From Tipula vernalis (Eukaryota; Arthropoda; Insecta; Diptera; Tipulidae): a stretch of DNA of 64,000 bases. A model generated the notes under the pieces. That model did not search any database. It was not told the DNA's origin and worked only from the letters and a program-made list of their open reading frames with translations. The translations under genes and the position numbers were made by a program. Shown piece by piece: positions 12,801-23,320 of the stretch. How positions within the stretch are numbered: the first letter of the stretch is position 1; the number at the start of each line of letters is the position of its first letter. The stretch lies in the NCBI GenBank assembly GCA_958295665.1, contig OY282560.1:304479536-304543535 (forward strand), read 5' to 3'.

Positions 12801-14601
12801 AATCTGCCCCCAACAGAATATCAATTTCCTGTTTTCTACTGAATGCCGGGTCCGCTAAATATAGGCTCTTAAGCGTCTGCTCGTGTGCTTTATGAAAATT
12901 CTCATTTCCTCTTAATGTGGTTATTGCTGGTAATATATATGCATTCACACTTAACTGTTTAGATGGGTCAAATCTAGAATGAATTGTAATCGTTGTGCGC
13001 CCGGTTGTTGACACCGACGACGTGGCGAGTCCTTCTACAAGTATCCTTCCTTGTTGCCTTGCAATACCAAGTCTCCGCACACATTTCTCGGAAATGAATG
13101 ATGTTTGGGAACCCGAGTCCATCAGTAATTTAGCATAGGAGAATTGTCCGAATTGATTTCCTAGTTTCACCACTGCGGTTGGTAAGAACGTGCTTCCATC
13201 AGCTGATAGAGTTAAAGTAGTGGTTTGACTTGATGACGTTTCTCCTGAACTTGGTGTACATTCAACCAATGCAGCTCCTTGTGTCGTTGATGCATTGGAC
13301 GACGCCCGTGGAATCTTTATATCCGTATCGTGTAGCAGCGTATGGTGTCTTCGTTTGCACTTTAAACAGCTCGATCGGCTTAGGCAGTCCTTTGCTCGAT
13401 GATATGAAGACAAGCAATTGAAACACATGTACAGGTTGGCTGCTTGCTCTCGTCGTTGCATGATATCTAACTTCTTGAACTGTGGACACTCATATACTCG
13501 GTGTTCATCTCCACAATACGCACACTTGGATGGTCGTAATGATTCGCTCGATTCATCACTCGATGTAAGGTGATGTACCTTGGTCGAGCTTGATTTTGTC
13601 CCACTTCCGCCTGCTGCATCGCATGCTTCCAGGGCATCGGCTCGCTCGCTAATAAATTTGAGAAGTTCGTCAAAAGACGGAAATTCCTTTGAAACCGTAC
13701 GATGTGCCCACGCCTGTTGCGTATCGGCATCAGTTTTACGCAACAATATGTAAATTAGCCAGGCATCTGACTGAGTGGCCTCGTTCCCCAATGCAGAAAT
13801 TCCTCTCATCACTTCATCGGATACATTATAGAGACGACGCAATCCCTTTGCTGAGTTCTGATGGTTATTTGGCTGCTCGATGAACAATTTTATTAAATTG
13901 TTTAGCACGTACCGTTTTTTATCGTATCTCTCGCACAATTTTTCCCACGCCTGAACATAGTTGGCGTCTGAGACGCTAATGTGTTTGATTAAATCCGCCG
14001 CTTCACCGCGTAAATACCCCTTTAAATATTGAAATTTTTCAACATCGCTAAGTCCAAGTTTACTATGCACGGAGGCAGTGAACAAATCCTTGAAACATGG
14101 AAAGTCCGTGTATTTTCCATCAAATGTGGGAATGTTTAAGCGTGGAAGTCTTGCTGAACAGTGTGGCTCTTCCAATGACTGACTTACCGTTTGGTTAAGC
14201 TGACTCGTGAAAGTAGTTGAAAGGCTAGTTAGAAATTCGTTTTGCTCTTTTAACAGTCGAGACATCATCCTTTCGACCTGAGTAGCTTCTTCGTGCTCCT
14301 TTGGTACATCGAGAAATTGGACAAACTTTGACTTAACGTTGAGATATTTGGTTTCATAGTCTGCCATTTCGGAAGGAATATCAGCAGCTGCGAGCCGCAT
14401 TTCGCATTCTATGAATTCACTAAATGACCGCTCTAACATTTCTAATCTCGATTTAATATCTATCAACGACGTTCTTTCAGTTATGCTGTCGGCGTATTTT
14501 ACTAACCGGGTGATGCTCCCCTTCGCAATTCCGCGGCGTCCTGTATATTCCTTCACTGTGTCTGACATGATAACTGATTGTACTAATGTCCCCCAATTCA
14601 C
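9745..14601 (-). CDS. BEL gag-pol polyprotein (1618 codons, C-terminus frameshifted)
   Basis: Retrotransposon polyprotein acting in cytoplasmic particles and then in the nucleus. Domain order by residue: DUF1759 gag core (about 153-305, LPRLNIPTFDG); zinc knuckles (Cys360/363/372 and Cys393/396, His401, Cys406, plus CLKCKRRHHTLLH); aspartic protease with DSG at 495-497; reverse transcriptase (ADIEKMYRQ with Asp834; YVDD at 910-913); IFDPIGW connection (about 1006); RNase H with Asp1079, Glu1122, Asp1152 and Asp1194; H2C2 zinc finger (His1389, His1394, Cys1421, Cys1424); integrase core with Asp1459, Asp1525 and Glu1579. All catalytic positions are present. The frame is lost after FEELVT, so the integrase tail is missing. 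A second in-frame ATG at 14568 (MSDTVKEY) may be the true start. This is an insect retroelement remnant, described but not restored. Confidence 0.92.
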   Translation of the reverse strand: MNWGTLVQSVIMSDTVKEYTGRRGIAKGSITRLVKYADSITERTSLIDIKSRLEMLERSFSEFIECEMRLAAADIPSEMADYETKYLNVKSKFVQFLDVPKEHEEATQVERMMSRLLKEQNEFLTSLSTTFTSQLNQTVSQSLEEPHCSARLPRLNIPTFDGKYTDFPCFKDLFTASVHSKLGLSDVEKFQYLKGYLRGEAADLIKHISVSDANYVQAWEKLCERYDKKRYVLNNLIKLFIEQPNNHQNSAKGLRRLYNVSDEVMRGISALGNEATQSDAWLIYILLRKTDADTQQAWAHRTVSKEFPSFDELLKFISERADALEACDAAGGSGTKSSSTKVHHLTSSDESSESLRPSKCAYCGDEHRVYECPQFKKLDIMQRREQAANLYMCFNCLSSYHRAKDCLSRSSCLKCKRRHHTLLHDTDIKIPRASSNASTTQGAALVECTPSSGETSSSQTTTLTLSADGSTFLPTAVVKLGNQFGQFSYAKLLMDSGSQTSFISEKCVRRLGIARQQGRILVEGLATSSVSTTGRTTITIHSRFDPSKQLSVNAYILPAITTLRGNENFHKAHEQTLKSLYLADPAFSRKQEIDILLGADYFFYILASRQIHLTDHVVAQDTVFGYVIAGRPDYKPNHENTWTHLTNFSAAIADDSSLEKLLRRFWEQEAILEDIPRTPEQELCEQNFQSTTRINDNGRFVVQLPFKADRLLLGDSYQLALQRLLSMERKINRNSEFGGMYVAFMAEYENLGHMKRLSPTELRGTEREIYYLPHHGVLRQNTYSTKLRVVFDGSAASSNGVSLNDTLMIGSRLQDTLWAILLRFRSFKIAMCADIEKMYRQILIDPTQTSLQRILWRTSPSDPISQYELLTVTYGTSSAPFLAIRALFKIADDCQRTHPEVSKVIRENFYVDDVLTGADNEEEAANIKNQLMERLKARGCILRKWRSNSCNLRDSNDFAQITEEDRVEQVLGLYWDAATDVFSFKDVNITDNKYTKRSVLSIASRIFDPIGWLTPFTVSVKIFMQSLWLKKMLWDEKLSPDLQDAWNSIQNQFHSISDIRIPRYVDNFKGDYQIHGFSDASELAYSAAIYIRRQTNDHITTTLLTSKSKVAPIQQVSLPRLELCGAHLLAKLVSQVLKSLKLSTSQIYLWTDSIVVLSWVSNHPRKWKTYVANRVSLIHQLLPEANWRHVKSKDNPADLATRGIMVEKLIENDLWWKGPIWLSTTADKWPTRPTVGDTTQERQFGSKTKLLHSTVSTSDSHVITKLFEGISSWTRLIRVMAYVLRFIKVARNRCKASGYMSTKELELAEIKVIQFVQAEEFAVDIKSIIKYKQVTSNSTLISLAPFIDSSGILRVGGRLQNATCSYNVKHPVILPKGHAIVHLILEYLHKRYLHPGPSLLTALSRQKYWILGVRLASRRICRKCLVCYRHSTLRSSQQMGHLPESRVTPSRPFSIVGVDYAGPISLASKKGRGAKFIKGFIVIFVCFATKALHIEVASDLTTDAFLAALDRLVARRGAPAEIYSDNGSNFLGAKRRLYDHYKLISSVEFNTKINHYAPKQNIKWHLIPPISPHFGGLWERAVRSVKTHLIKVTGNAHLTFEELVTAPSRTNIFATLML

Positions 14602-15449
14602 CGACCTGCGTTCCCTTCGCGTCCAACCACACTTGATTGATTATGCGTTTGTATGACCAATGATTGTGAATTACCGTACCGGATTTTACCTTGCGTTCTG
14701 CCTCTAGTTCAATGACAAGAGTTCCTTGAAAATGAATTGCGATTCCAAAACCGAGTTTTAGTTCCGTCGGATACGAAACTGATCACTATCGTAATACACA
14801 CGTGCTAAGACTACCACTGATACAGGGACAAGAGAATGCCAATGTGCGTAGAGTACCAAACCAACTTACTATTGCCCTTATAACCTTATTGTAACAACTT
14901 AAAAACTCACTTACCATGAATGTGCTTGAACAATTTTATACGTCACCAAGCAGTAGTTTTATTCTGGATTTCCCAACCTTTGTCACTCCCTCGATGCAAC
15001 CAATTACTGAAGTTACCCTCAGTAATTGCGTTGATAATTGTGCCAATTCAATTCTTCTTCTCTCTGTTCAATTATGTCTTATTTATTTACGTAAATCACT
15101 GTTTTACTGTTTTGTGCGCACTAATCCACCAAATTAATTGCGATTCCAAAAGCGAGTTTTAGTTCCGTCGGATACGAAACTGATTACTATTGTAACACCC
15201 GCGTGTTAACTACCACGTTAAAAAACTACCACATGAATGTGCTGGAACAATTGTATGCGTCACCAAGCAGCAGTCTTATTCTGGATTTTCCGACCTTTGT
15301 CACTCCCTCGGTGCAACCAATTACAGAAGTTACCTCAGTAATTGCGTTGATAATTGTATCAATAAATATCGTATTTATTTACGTAAATCACTGTTTTGTG
15401 CGCACTAATCCTGGTTTATGCAACGCGGTTTCACTGGATTGTACGCACT
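14602..15449 (-). repeat. BEL leader with diverged tandem duplication
   Basis: The region between the primer site and gag contains two related blocks, about 14734-15135 and 15136-15416. Both hold ATTGCGATTCCAAAA then CGAGTTTTAGTTCCGTCG, and both hold GAATGTGCT(T/G)GAACAATT followed by a CACCAAGCAG stretch. The copies differ by scattered substitutions and a deletion in the second. Short open frames here are likely incidental. The role is unknown; a packaging or leader function is only inference. Confidence 0.75.
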
Positions 15450-15467
15450 ATCCGGCTCGAAGGACCA
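15450..15467 (-). other. Primer-binding site for tRNA-Tyr
   Basis: On plus the bases read ATCCGGCTCGAAGGACCA, matching for 18 nt the 3' end of tRNA-Tyr including CCA, as I recall it. On minus this is a standard primer site beginning TGG, one nucleotide inside the 5' LTR. That spacing supports the 706-bp LTR border. Confidence 0.9.
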
Positions 15468-15468
15468 A

Positions 15469-16174
15469 TATTTTTTGTGACACCACTCGATATGCAATCA
15501 GTGTAATGACACGAATTAATTACCGCACAGCTCTCACTTGTTATTAAAAATAAATAAAACCGCTCGATTTTGTTATACGTTATTTATTTTTATTATGGAT
15601 TATTGTATGGTTTTATTTTGTTCACAACCCAAAAATGATCACCACCGATGTTTACTGTGTGACGATCGAACGAGAAGAGACCTTTTTTTTATTATTTTTT
15701 AATTACATAAATTTTCTTACAACTAATCTGACATCTGGGTTTAAACATTTGAAATTATGATTTTATTACAATATTAGTACAACATTTATTCGTCGTTATA
15801 GTCTTAATCTAGTACGTAAGTTTATATATTTTTCGATCTGTCAAAAATTCTTAAACGTAAACACGTCACGAATATTTCGACGGCAAATTAATTAGTAAAG
15901 GTAAGATTTATGTAAATTGAGAATTATTCAATCGTAATAAATTTAAACAATTATATCCTTTCAGGTACACAAGTAATAATTACAGCTGCGAAAGTTATGT
16001 AGTGCGGTGGATCAGCTGATATTTCAGATAAGTACATTCCTTGGTTGAGTTATTTGATAAACCTGATTCTTTGTGTATTTTCTTTTAATTTTAGGTACTT
16101 GGCTTGAGTAAGTTAAGTCTAAATTGTTACAATAAGGGCAATGGTTTAGTGCGTAAGACAATTGGCAATGAACA
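15469..16174 (-). repeat. 5' LTR of the BEL element
   Basis: Same 706 bp as 8624-9329. Because the element is on minus, this copy would drive transcription leftward. The plus strand of the LTR also shows splice-like signals (AAGGTAAGAT near 15897, CCTTTCAGG near 15965 and TTTTAGGTAC near 16094), which would matter only if the LTR is transcribed in antisense. The ACATA duplication follows at 16175-16179. Confidence 0.9.
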
Positions 16175-16179
16175 ACATA

Positions 16180-16739
16180 TACAGAGTATAGTGAGTGCTT
16201 CATAAAGAAGCGTACCGAAAATTCCATGAGTTGTATTATTTGCTGCGGAAACATTTTGAGAGATGTTTCAAAATATACTTGTGTTTTTTCTCTGAAACTG
16301 AAAATCAGTGTTTCTTCTCGAGTTTCTGAAATTTAAACATTTTTATAAAATTAGTAATTCAATAAAACGTACTTAAAATTAATTTTACTTACCAACGAAA
16401 GCTTTCCTGTCCATGGTGCATTCGTGGAAATTTAATTTGTTTTTACTTTTATATCTAAACTTCAGTATATACGGTTCGTTCAATTTCACATCAACTTATG
16501 CCGTGTATGGTGCGATCGAGTATAGCATCGTTTTCAAAACTAGTAAACAACATTTAAAAACGATTACACTAGTTTACAGGATTTTTGTCCTTGAAATAAA
16601 AAGTGTTTCTTCTTAACGAGTGAGGTGCTCTGAGTTTTAAAAAAATTATGAAAAAAATCCAACACGTCACATTTCAAAAATATTTATTATTTTTATTTAC
16701 GAGACATAATGGTACAAAAATATTAAACAAATTAAAAAT
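16180..16739. other. AT-rich flank, nothing recognised
   Basis: About 560 bp between the BEL target duplication and a decayed protein-coding remnant. Small open frames occur but carry no motif I recognise. Confidence 0.5.
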
Positions 16740-18165
16740 GAACTACTGTATCTTAGCTCTTTCTTGTATTTTTTGGTATCTACCTCTCTCTTAAAATACA
16801 CCAGCAATAGTCACCTAACAAAGCTTGATCCCAGTACCCCTGATAATTGTGCTCAAAAAATTTCAAGTCGTAGTGAAAATGCTCGCCGTGCTCGTCGCTG
16901 ACGTTTCCGAGGTTTTTCAGAAAAGAAGCCGAGGTGTGAGTGCAAGAAATGAATTTTCACGGACATGTTGCCACCCATTTTTTGAAAGTTTTGTAATAAA
17001 TCAGCAATTAATTGTCGGCAATTACATTTTTTTGTTGCCTAGGAACTCTTGGATAACAAGTCATAATGAATTCCAAGCAACTTTTTCATTATTCGAAAGA
17101 CAGTTTTCAAATACCTGATCACTTAACATTTTTTGATTTGCGGCCCGATGAAAACGCCTTCCTTGAGTTTCGCCTCAGATAGACCAGGAAAAGTAGATCA
17201 TAAATGTTTAAAGGCTACACTACTTGGTCTTGTCTAAAGCCTTGGCAAAATTTTTTACCAAACCTAATTTAATGTGAAGCGGTGGTAAAATAAGTTTTTG
17301 TGGAAATATCAGACAATTATGATTTATATTCTTTTTACCATGGACATATTTGTCTCTAACTGGTCAGTCTGTTTTGTTATAGTGATCTTCTTTCGCTCTC
17401 GAATCGCAAAAACACAAAAAGGAACAATATTTTGTAAAGCCGCCCTGCAAGCCCAAGAGTAAGCCAATTACTTTTAAATTACCGCAGACGCAGACAATCC
17501 TTAGTGTTGACATTGTTTAATACGTTTCTTTGGTGTTTACTGCGTGACCTATCGGAATAGAAGGCTTTTCGTTACCATTATGTAGAAGGACTGCTTTTAA
17601 ACTAATCTTCGATGAATCAACGAATAAACGCTATTCTTCGAATGTAAGACATTCTTCGATTATAAGGTTGCCGCATTTCTCGAAAAAGTCCAATTACGTT
17701 ATAACAGTAACAAAATTCGATTTTTTTCTCAAAATATCTTAAGAAACATTTACTTCGGGTACGATAAATATTAACTCTTATGTTAGGAGCAAGTAAGCTC
17801 CATTGTTGTAGTCGTGAACCTAGTAATTCGGCTTTAGATTTAGATAGATTTAAATCTCTTACTAATCATTTAGCTCATCCTGAGTTATCATGTGTGGTTC
17901 TTGTGTGAACTTGTGTCACTCTATCTATTTTATATATCTATTTTTACCTGCAGCCCAGGAGCTTAGTGTTCTTCTACATCTTTCACAAAACGCGTGAGGA
18001 GCCAACTTTTTATCCTGGTGAGAGACCGGAATTTTGAAATAAGAAAAATAGGTTTCTTTGAGTTATTCCGTTAAAGGATATCCTTTCTTCAATATAATTT
18101 CACCACCACAAACGTAACAAAAACGGTCAGGGCGTACTTTACACAATCTTTTTGATATTTTAAAA
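16740..18165 (-). pseudogene. Decayed copy of a widespread arthropod protein of unknown function
   Basis: Minus-strand reading across several frames gives, N to C: a RFCYVCGG cysteine motif (about 18120), DQDKKLAPHAFCERCRRTL (about 18000), ITQDELND...LLGSR (about 17880-17810), SSKISLKAVLLHNGN...SIPIGHAV (about 17620-17540), LPPLHIKLGLVKNFAKALDK (about 17280), FPGLSEAKLKEGVFIGPQI (about 17180), VKIHFLHSHLGFF (about 16950), VSDEHGEHFHYD (about 16880) and DYCWCILRE (about 16800). I recognise this as an intronless-looking, multicopy family seen in many arthropod genomes. Its function is unknown to me. At least four frameshifts and several stops are present, and a central piece between CERC and ITQDEL is missing. 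It may be part of a mobile element. Confidence 0.75.
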
Positions 18166-19339
18166 ACAAATATTTATTTAATTGAACACTTTACTGCATC
18201 GAAATTTAAGAATGAATTCAAAATAAACTTGTGCGTAGTCGAAAATAAAATGTGTTGATAATTTTAATTTGTGACGTAATAAAATGACAAAATTTATATG
18301 TTTGCATTTAGTTTTTACAACTGAATAAAAATATATAAAATTCACTGAAAGGAAATAATTTTTTTTTTTTTTGTTTGTAAACGTGTTGTTATGTTTATAA
18401 ACACAAACAAACACTGTAAAAAACACTCATTTTTTGTAAATAAAATATGCAAAGGAAAACACACTACAGACGAGAAATTTAACTCTATTAAAGCCTAAAA
18501 TCGCAGCAATAATGAGAAAACCCGAAAATTTGTGAAATCACATCATAGTAGAAAATATGCAACAATGAGCACGCGTATTAGTCATTTCTTTGGGTTACAT
18601 AACACATTTTTTTATGTGATTTTACTACCTGTTTTTAGAGTATATATAACAAGTATACAATAATATGTATACAAAGAACCGTTGTTGGCTCTGAATATAA
18701 TCAAACTATACCAAAACAATCATATAATAATCAATATACAATATAAACAATAAGTTTGCACACATTCATATCACTTGTACATATGTACACAGACCAGTAC
18801 AAGTACTATGAAATATACCTCGTACGATATTATAATAATACCGTTAGATTTTTTCGGACACAAATTCCTCGTTTTCGTGTCTATATTGCTGTGCTCACTA
18901 TTTTTAACACTAATCACTAATTCACTACACGATTTTGTACAACACTATATATGGATATGTACATATAAATTGAATAAATAATTTCACTATACACAACAAA
19001 ACTAAATATACTACACTTTATATTACAACACTACACATTTTAAAACTTATTAAACTTGAATTTAAATACTATAAAAACACAAACTAAAATTAAAATCGAA
19101 ATTAAATTAAATTTAAATTTAACTTCAACTAAAAACAAACAAACCAACTTAAAAATTTAAACTAAAAATCATCCCAAACTATTGAATTAAATTAAATTAA
19201 ATTTTTGGAGAAGAACGACAAACACGTCCATTCTTCTCAAAAAATATAAAAAAAATCCAGATACGCACTCAATTGAAGAAAAATTGTGTGAGGCTCATTA
19301 TTCAAAAAATGTCATTAGAAACTAACTTTTAAAAAAATT
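18166..19339. other. AT-rich sequence with low-complexity stretches
   Basis: Contains a poly-T run at about 18360-18372 and a stretch built from AAATTAAATT/TTTAAATT words at about 19080-19205. No protein motif recognised on either strand. Confidence 0.5.
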
Positions 19340-20425
19340 AAACATTAGTGAGTTATAGCTAATTATTCTATCAAAGCTGTAAAACCATTTCACACAATAG
19401 AAAAGCGTCCTTATTACAAATCAGAATTTTATGAGCAGTATTCTCAATTTATGGGTGAGTACATCGATGTACAACACATGATGGAAGTATCTAATCCAGA
19501 TGAAATCGAAAGTAAGCAAAATAATTATTTTATGCCTCATCATGCAGTTATACGTGAAAGTAGTAAAGGGAATATCAACAACAGATGTACCAACTTAACA
19601 AAAAAACAGAACTCAAATCGGAACGATGGGAGCGCCACGCGGTGGTTATTCCGAGAATGTTGATCAAGTAGTATATCAGCTAGCGGAAGATGAACAAACA
19701 CATTTTCCAAAAGCTCGTTTAAAAGCGCTTAAACGAGAATTTTATGTCCACGAGGTACTAACTTGTTAATTTATTGTTAAAGGGAGGGTTCGAACTTCGA
19801 AAAATCACGTCGAACCATTCGGTTGTAGCATCTTTGGATCCTAATGATCAATCCAAGTCGATTAACGTGTTAGAAATCAATTGGAACACAAAAACCGATA
19901 AATTTAATTTTTTATGTACAAAACGAACAACATTATCCGTAATCGCTGAAATGTTCGATCCGTTAGGGTTATGTACAGCAGTAATGTTTTTGGTAAAATC
20001 ATTTATGCACACATTATGGGCCACTAAACTTAGATTTGTTACCACCTCAACTTCAAGAATATTGGAATGAGTTTAAACGACAACTCACTACAATTGATGA
20101 AATATCCATTCCAAGATGTGTCATAGTTCCAAACGCAACATCGATCAAGCTTCATAGGTTTGGAGAAGCATCTGAAAAGGATACGGATGTGTGGTTTACC
20201 TACAAACCACGTTTTTTAAACAACGTTTTCGTTAGATTATTATGTTCAAAAAACCGGGTAGCTCCACTTAAAACCCAAAATATACCATAGCGGGAGTTGT
20301 GCGCTTCTTTGCTCTTGGCTCAAATAGTTCAAAAATCCTTTTAATTACGCAAATAAAATTTAATTCAATTTTTTTATGGACTGAAAAAAAAATCGGTGCA
20401 CTTCTTTGTACTTTTATGCTTTCCG
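19340..20425 (+). pseudogene. BEL pol fragment (RT to RNase H), plus strand
   Basis: The region starts inside RT (YSQFMGEYIDVQHM..., then YFMPHHAVIRESS at about 19540), jumps over most of RT, and resumes with the connection domain (open 19774-20070, AEMFDPLGLCTAVMF). It continues into RNase H (open 20036-20290, DEISIPRC... and KNRVAPLKTQNIP) and a degraded ELCASLLLAQIVQ plus WT(D/E)-like stretch to about 20420. Gag, protease and integrase are absent. It ends shortly before the gag of another BEL copy at 20528, so it may be an older element. Confidence 0.75.
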
Positions 20426-20527
20426 AACATTTATTCTGGTAAAACGTAATTTTACTTAAAACATTCAATCTAGCGGTACTTATAGTGAAAAGCTGAAAGT
20501 GAATAAAGTAAAGTGATCAAATTCAAA

Positions 20528-21652
20528 ATGTCGGAGATTATTCCATTGACTCATACTGAAGAAATAAAAGTGCGATTGACTAACGTAGAGCTTTACAGCA
20601 ATGATTTCATAAAAATAGAGAACAAAATAGTGGCATTAGATAACGACGAGAAATTAGATGGCGATTTTGAAGACACTTACTGTCAAGCAGTTGTGGGATT
20701 AAATCTTGCTCTAAGGAAAAGCAGCGAACCAGTGATCTCTTTACACAGCAATAGATTCTTTCATGATATGTGCTTAGGCAGATGTATAACACAATCAATT
20801 TTTGGGCACAAGCATCAGCAGAGAACAACTTACCAAGATTGAAACCATTTTTCGATTTTCTTAGCAGACGAATTGATGCACTTGAGTCACTTATAGGCCA
20901 GAACAAACATCCCCAATCACAATTAAACCCGCCAAAACCTGCTAGCAAAAGCCATGCCGTATCAAGTTTGCAAGTCGAAGCGTGCGATATGTCCTACCGA
21001 GAATTACAAACTGTTTGAGTGTGTAATATTTAGGGAAATGCCGCTCAACGAGAGGAAAACGTTGATTATAAAAGAAAATCGATGCTACAACTGCTTCAAC
21101 AATAACCATGGTGTGTTTATACATGCCGCTGCAGGTTCCGATGTAGGCAATACGGTAAAAAATACTACACGTTGTTACATGAACAAACAACCCTGAAACT
21201 GGAATAAGGAGAAACAAAGCCCAAAGAACAAGAAAACGAAGTTGGATTTCCATCAAGTTATACCACAAACATGTCAAATATCAAGTTCGCGGTCACCCAC
21301 CGGTTCTCTCGTTATGGAAAATAGTGCATGGAGACTGCAGTTAAAACGAAGGTATGCCAACCTTGCTATATCTGGCATTGGAGTCGTAACCAATGGATAT
21401 ACAAAAGGATCAGTATCACCAGTAGTCATGCCTTGTAACAAAACCGAACCACGTCTACAAATTAAAGCATTTCTTTACCCTAAATTAACCGCAAGACCAT
21501 CAACCATTCAATCCATCAACGTTGAGTACGAGTTAGCGGATCCTTATTTCTATAAAGGTTTAGAAAACGACATAATTATCGGAGCAGACGGTTTCCTGGA
21601 AATGCTTTCTGAAGGAAAGATAATTACTGCAAACCAGCTAGGATGCTGCTAA
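20528..21652 (+). pseudogene. BEL gag and protease, broken
   Basis: Starts MSEIIPLTHTEEIKVRL, a plausible gag N-terminus, open to about 20720. The DUF1759 core is deleted. The frame resumes with FFDFLSRRIDALESLIG (about 20850) and zinc-knuckle remnants (CKSKRAICPTENYKLFEC and RCYNCFNNNHG at about 20970-21110). The protease DSG motif is not visible, but its downstream segment, ADPYFYKGLENDIIIGAD, is open to 21652. Frameshifts occur near 20780, 21000 and 21120. Confidence 0.75.
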
Positions 21653-21744
21653 AGAGATTTTGGGAGCTGGAAACAGTTGAGGTTCCACAGACTATTTTAT
21701 CAAAATAAGAACAGTTCTGTGAAACCCATTACAAAAAAAAAACA

Positions 21745-22620
21745 CAGTGAAGCTTTTGTACATTGAAGAGCTTCAAGACAGGGTATATGCAGTTAGGACA
21801 CAAGAAGGCAATGACTAAAAATGAACGTGGCCAATCGGATATTACCTCATCATATGGGGTCATCAAGAGCTCAAGTAGGACGACCAAGTTAATGTTGTTT
21901 TTGATGGCTCTGCAAAAACCAATACCGGAAAGTTATTGAACGATTGTCTCGCGGTTGGGCTAACACTTCAATGGACACAATAGCCTTCACAGCTGATATT
22001 GAAAAAATTTGATCCGACAAGTTCTTTTAGCTGCGGATGAAACAAAAGTATAACGGAATATTATGGTGGGATACGAATCAATTCTTGCAACTGCCGGTTT
22101 TCAACTTAGAAAGTGGTTAACGAACGATCAAATGGATATTCACAGAAAACTGTGCACTGTTTCCAGATAAATGGCTTGTTTGACTCTCTGGGATTGGCTT
22201 TCACCCATAACTATTAAAATAAAAATATTTTTTCAAACTTTGTGGTTTAAAAATCTGGATTGAGATGATCACCTCATGAAATAGCAATCGAAAAATTGGT
22301 TACAATCGAAATAGAAAGATATATAGGCACAAACTCGCACAGCAAAATAGCATTACATGGATTCTCTGACGTTTATAGATATCCTTATGCAGCTGTTGTT
22401 TATGGAGAAATAACAGTGGCAAACGACGATAAGGTATTTTCGTTACTTTCCTTAAAAACGAAAGTAGCACCTATTAAACAAATTTCTATCCCACGTCTAG
22501 AGTTATGTGGGGCATTGCTTTTAAATAAACTATTATCAACAGTAAAAGAAGCCATAAAGACAAACTGCGAGATCTAAGTTTATGGTGGAAAGGTCTAAAA
22601 TGGTTAGCAGATCCAAGCTG
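21745..22620 (+). pseudogene. BEL RT and RNase H, broken
   Basis: RT survives as short stretches: VVFDGSAKTNTGKLLNDCLAV (about 21895-21960) and a DIEKI remnant (about 22000). The YVDD region is lost. RNase H is better preserved (open 22296-22577), with LHGFSDVYRYPYAAVVYG and KTKVAPIKQISIPRLELCGALLL. A SLWWKGLKWLADPS stretch just after it marks the start of the linker. The first RNase H Asp is kept (FSD). Confidence 0.75.
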
Positions 22621-23320
22621 TTGGCTAGAAAATACACCGTCAAAGTCAAATACCATGCAAGAAATACGTAGCCAGTACCAGATAATCTGATCGACAAAAT
22701 TTCTACATTCAGCAAAATAACGAGAATTTTGGCATACGTAATCCGATATGTCCGATATTTATAAAGCCAAAGCGAATTCCAAGAAATTCAACTTCACCAT
22801 ATCTGCTTAGCCAAGAAATATGAAAATCTCAATGTCTCATTTTCGGTCACATACAATCTAGGCACTTCGAATCAAAAATAAAACTCATCGGGTCCAAGAA
22901 GGATCTGCCAGGCTGAAGCAAATTATTACACCTGAAACCATTTCTCGATAAATCCGGATTACTTCGAGTCGGAGGACGGATCATTAACGCGTCCATAACT
23001 AATGACATAAAACATCCAATAATATTGCCGTCAATGACAAGCTCACCCAATCCATTGTGAGATAAGATCATCATCGTTACCTACATGCGGGGCACTCATT
23101 ATAGCTACACTGCGCCAGAAATATTAGATTATTGGCTGCCGTAATTTAGTTGGAAAGGTTATCTAAAACTGCGTGAAATGTGGAAAAAAAGTAAATCAAG
23201 TGATGGGTGATTTACCGAATCCAAGAGTTCAACTAGTAAGACTATTCTTCAAAGTTGGAGTGGACTATGCGGGCCCATCTGTATCTTCATCTTTTTAGCC
23301 ACTAAAGCAATTCATATTAA

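Larger units (their letters stand above)
8624..16174 (-). mobile_element. Nearly complete BEL/Pao LTR retrotransposon, minus strand
   Basis: Two 706-bp LTRs (8624-9329 and 15469-16174) enclose a tRNA-Tyr primer site, a leader, one 1618-codon gag-pol frame and a purine-rich tract. The LTRs appear identical on direct reading. ACATA flanks both outer ends (8619-8623 and 16175-16179), a 5-bp target duplication. Together these indicate a recent insertion. The only obvious defect is a frameshifting loss near 9800 in the integrase C-terminal region. Transcription runs right to left. Confidence 0.93.

Noticed and set aside
10631..13883. Several 60-95-codon frames within the BEL gag-pol region
   Set aside because: Overlap the 1618-codon polyprotein in other frames and carry no motif.
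15450..15467. tRNA-Tyr-like sequence as a tRNA gene
   Set aside because: Only the 3' 18 nt are present and they sit beside an LTR on the opposite strand, so it is a primer-binding site.
16825..17118. Plus-strand 97-codon open frame as a gene
   Set aside because: It is the antisense of the decayed arthropod ORF on minus, which has recognisable conserved motifs.
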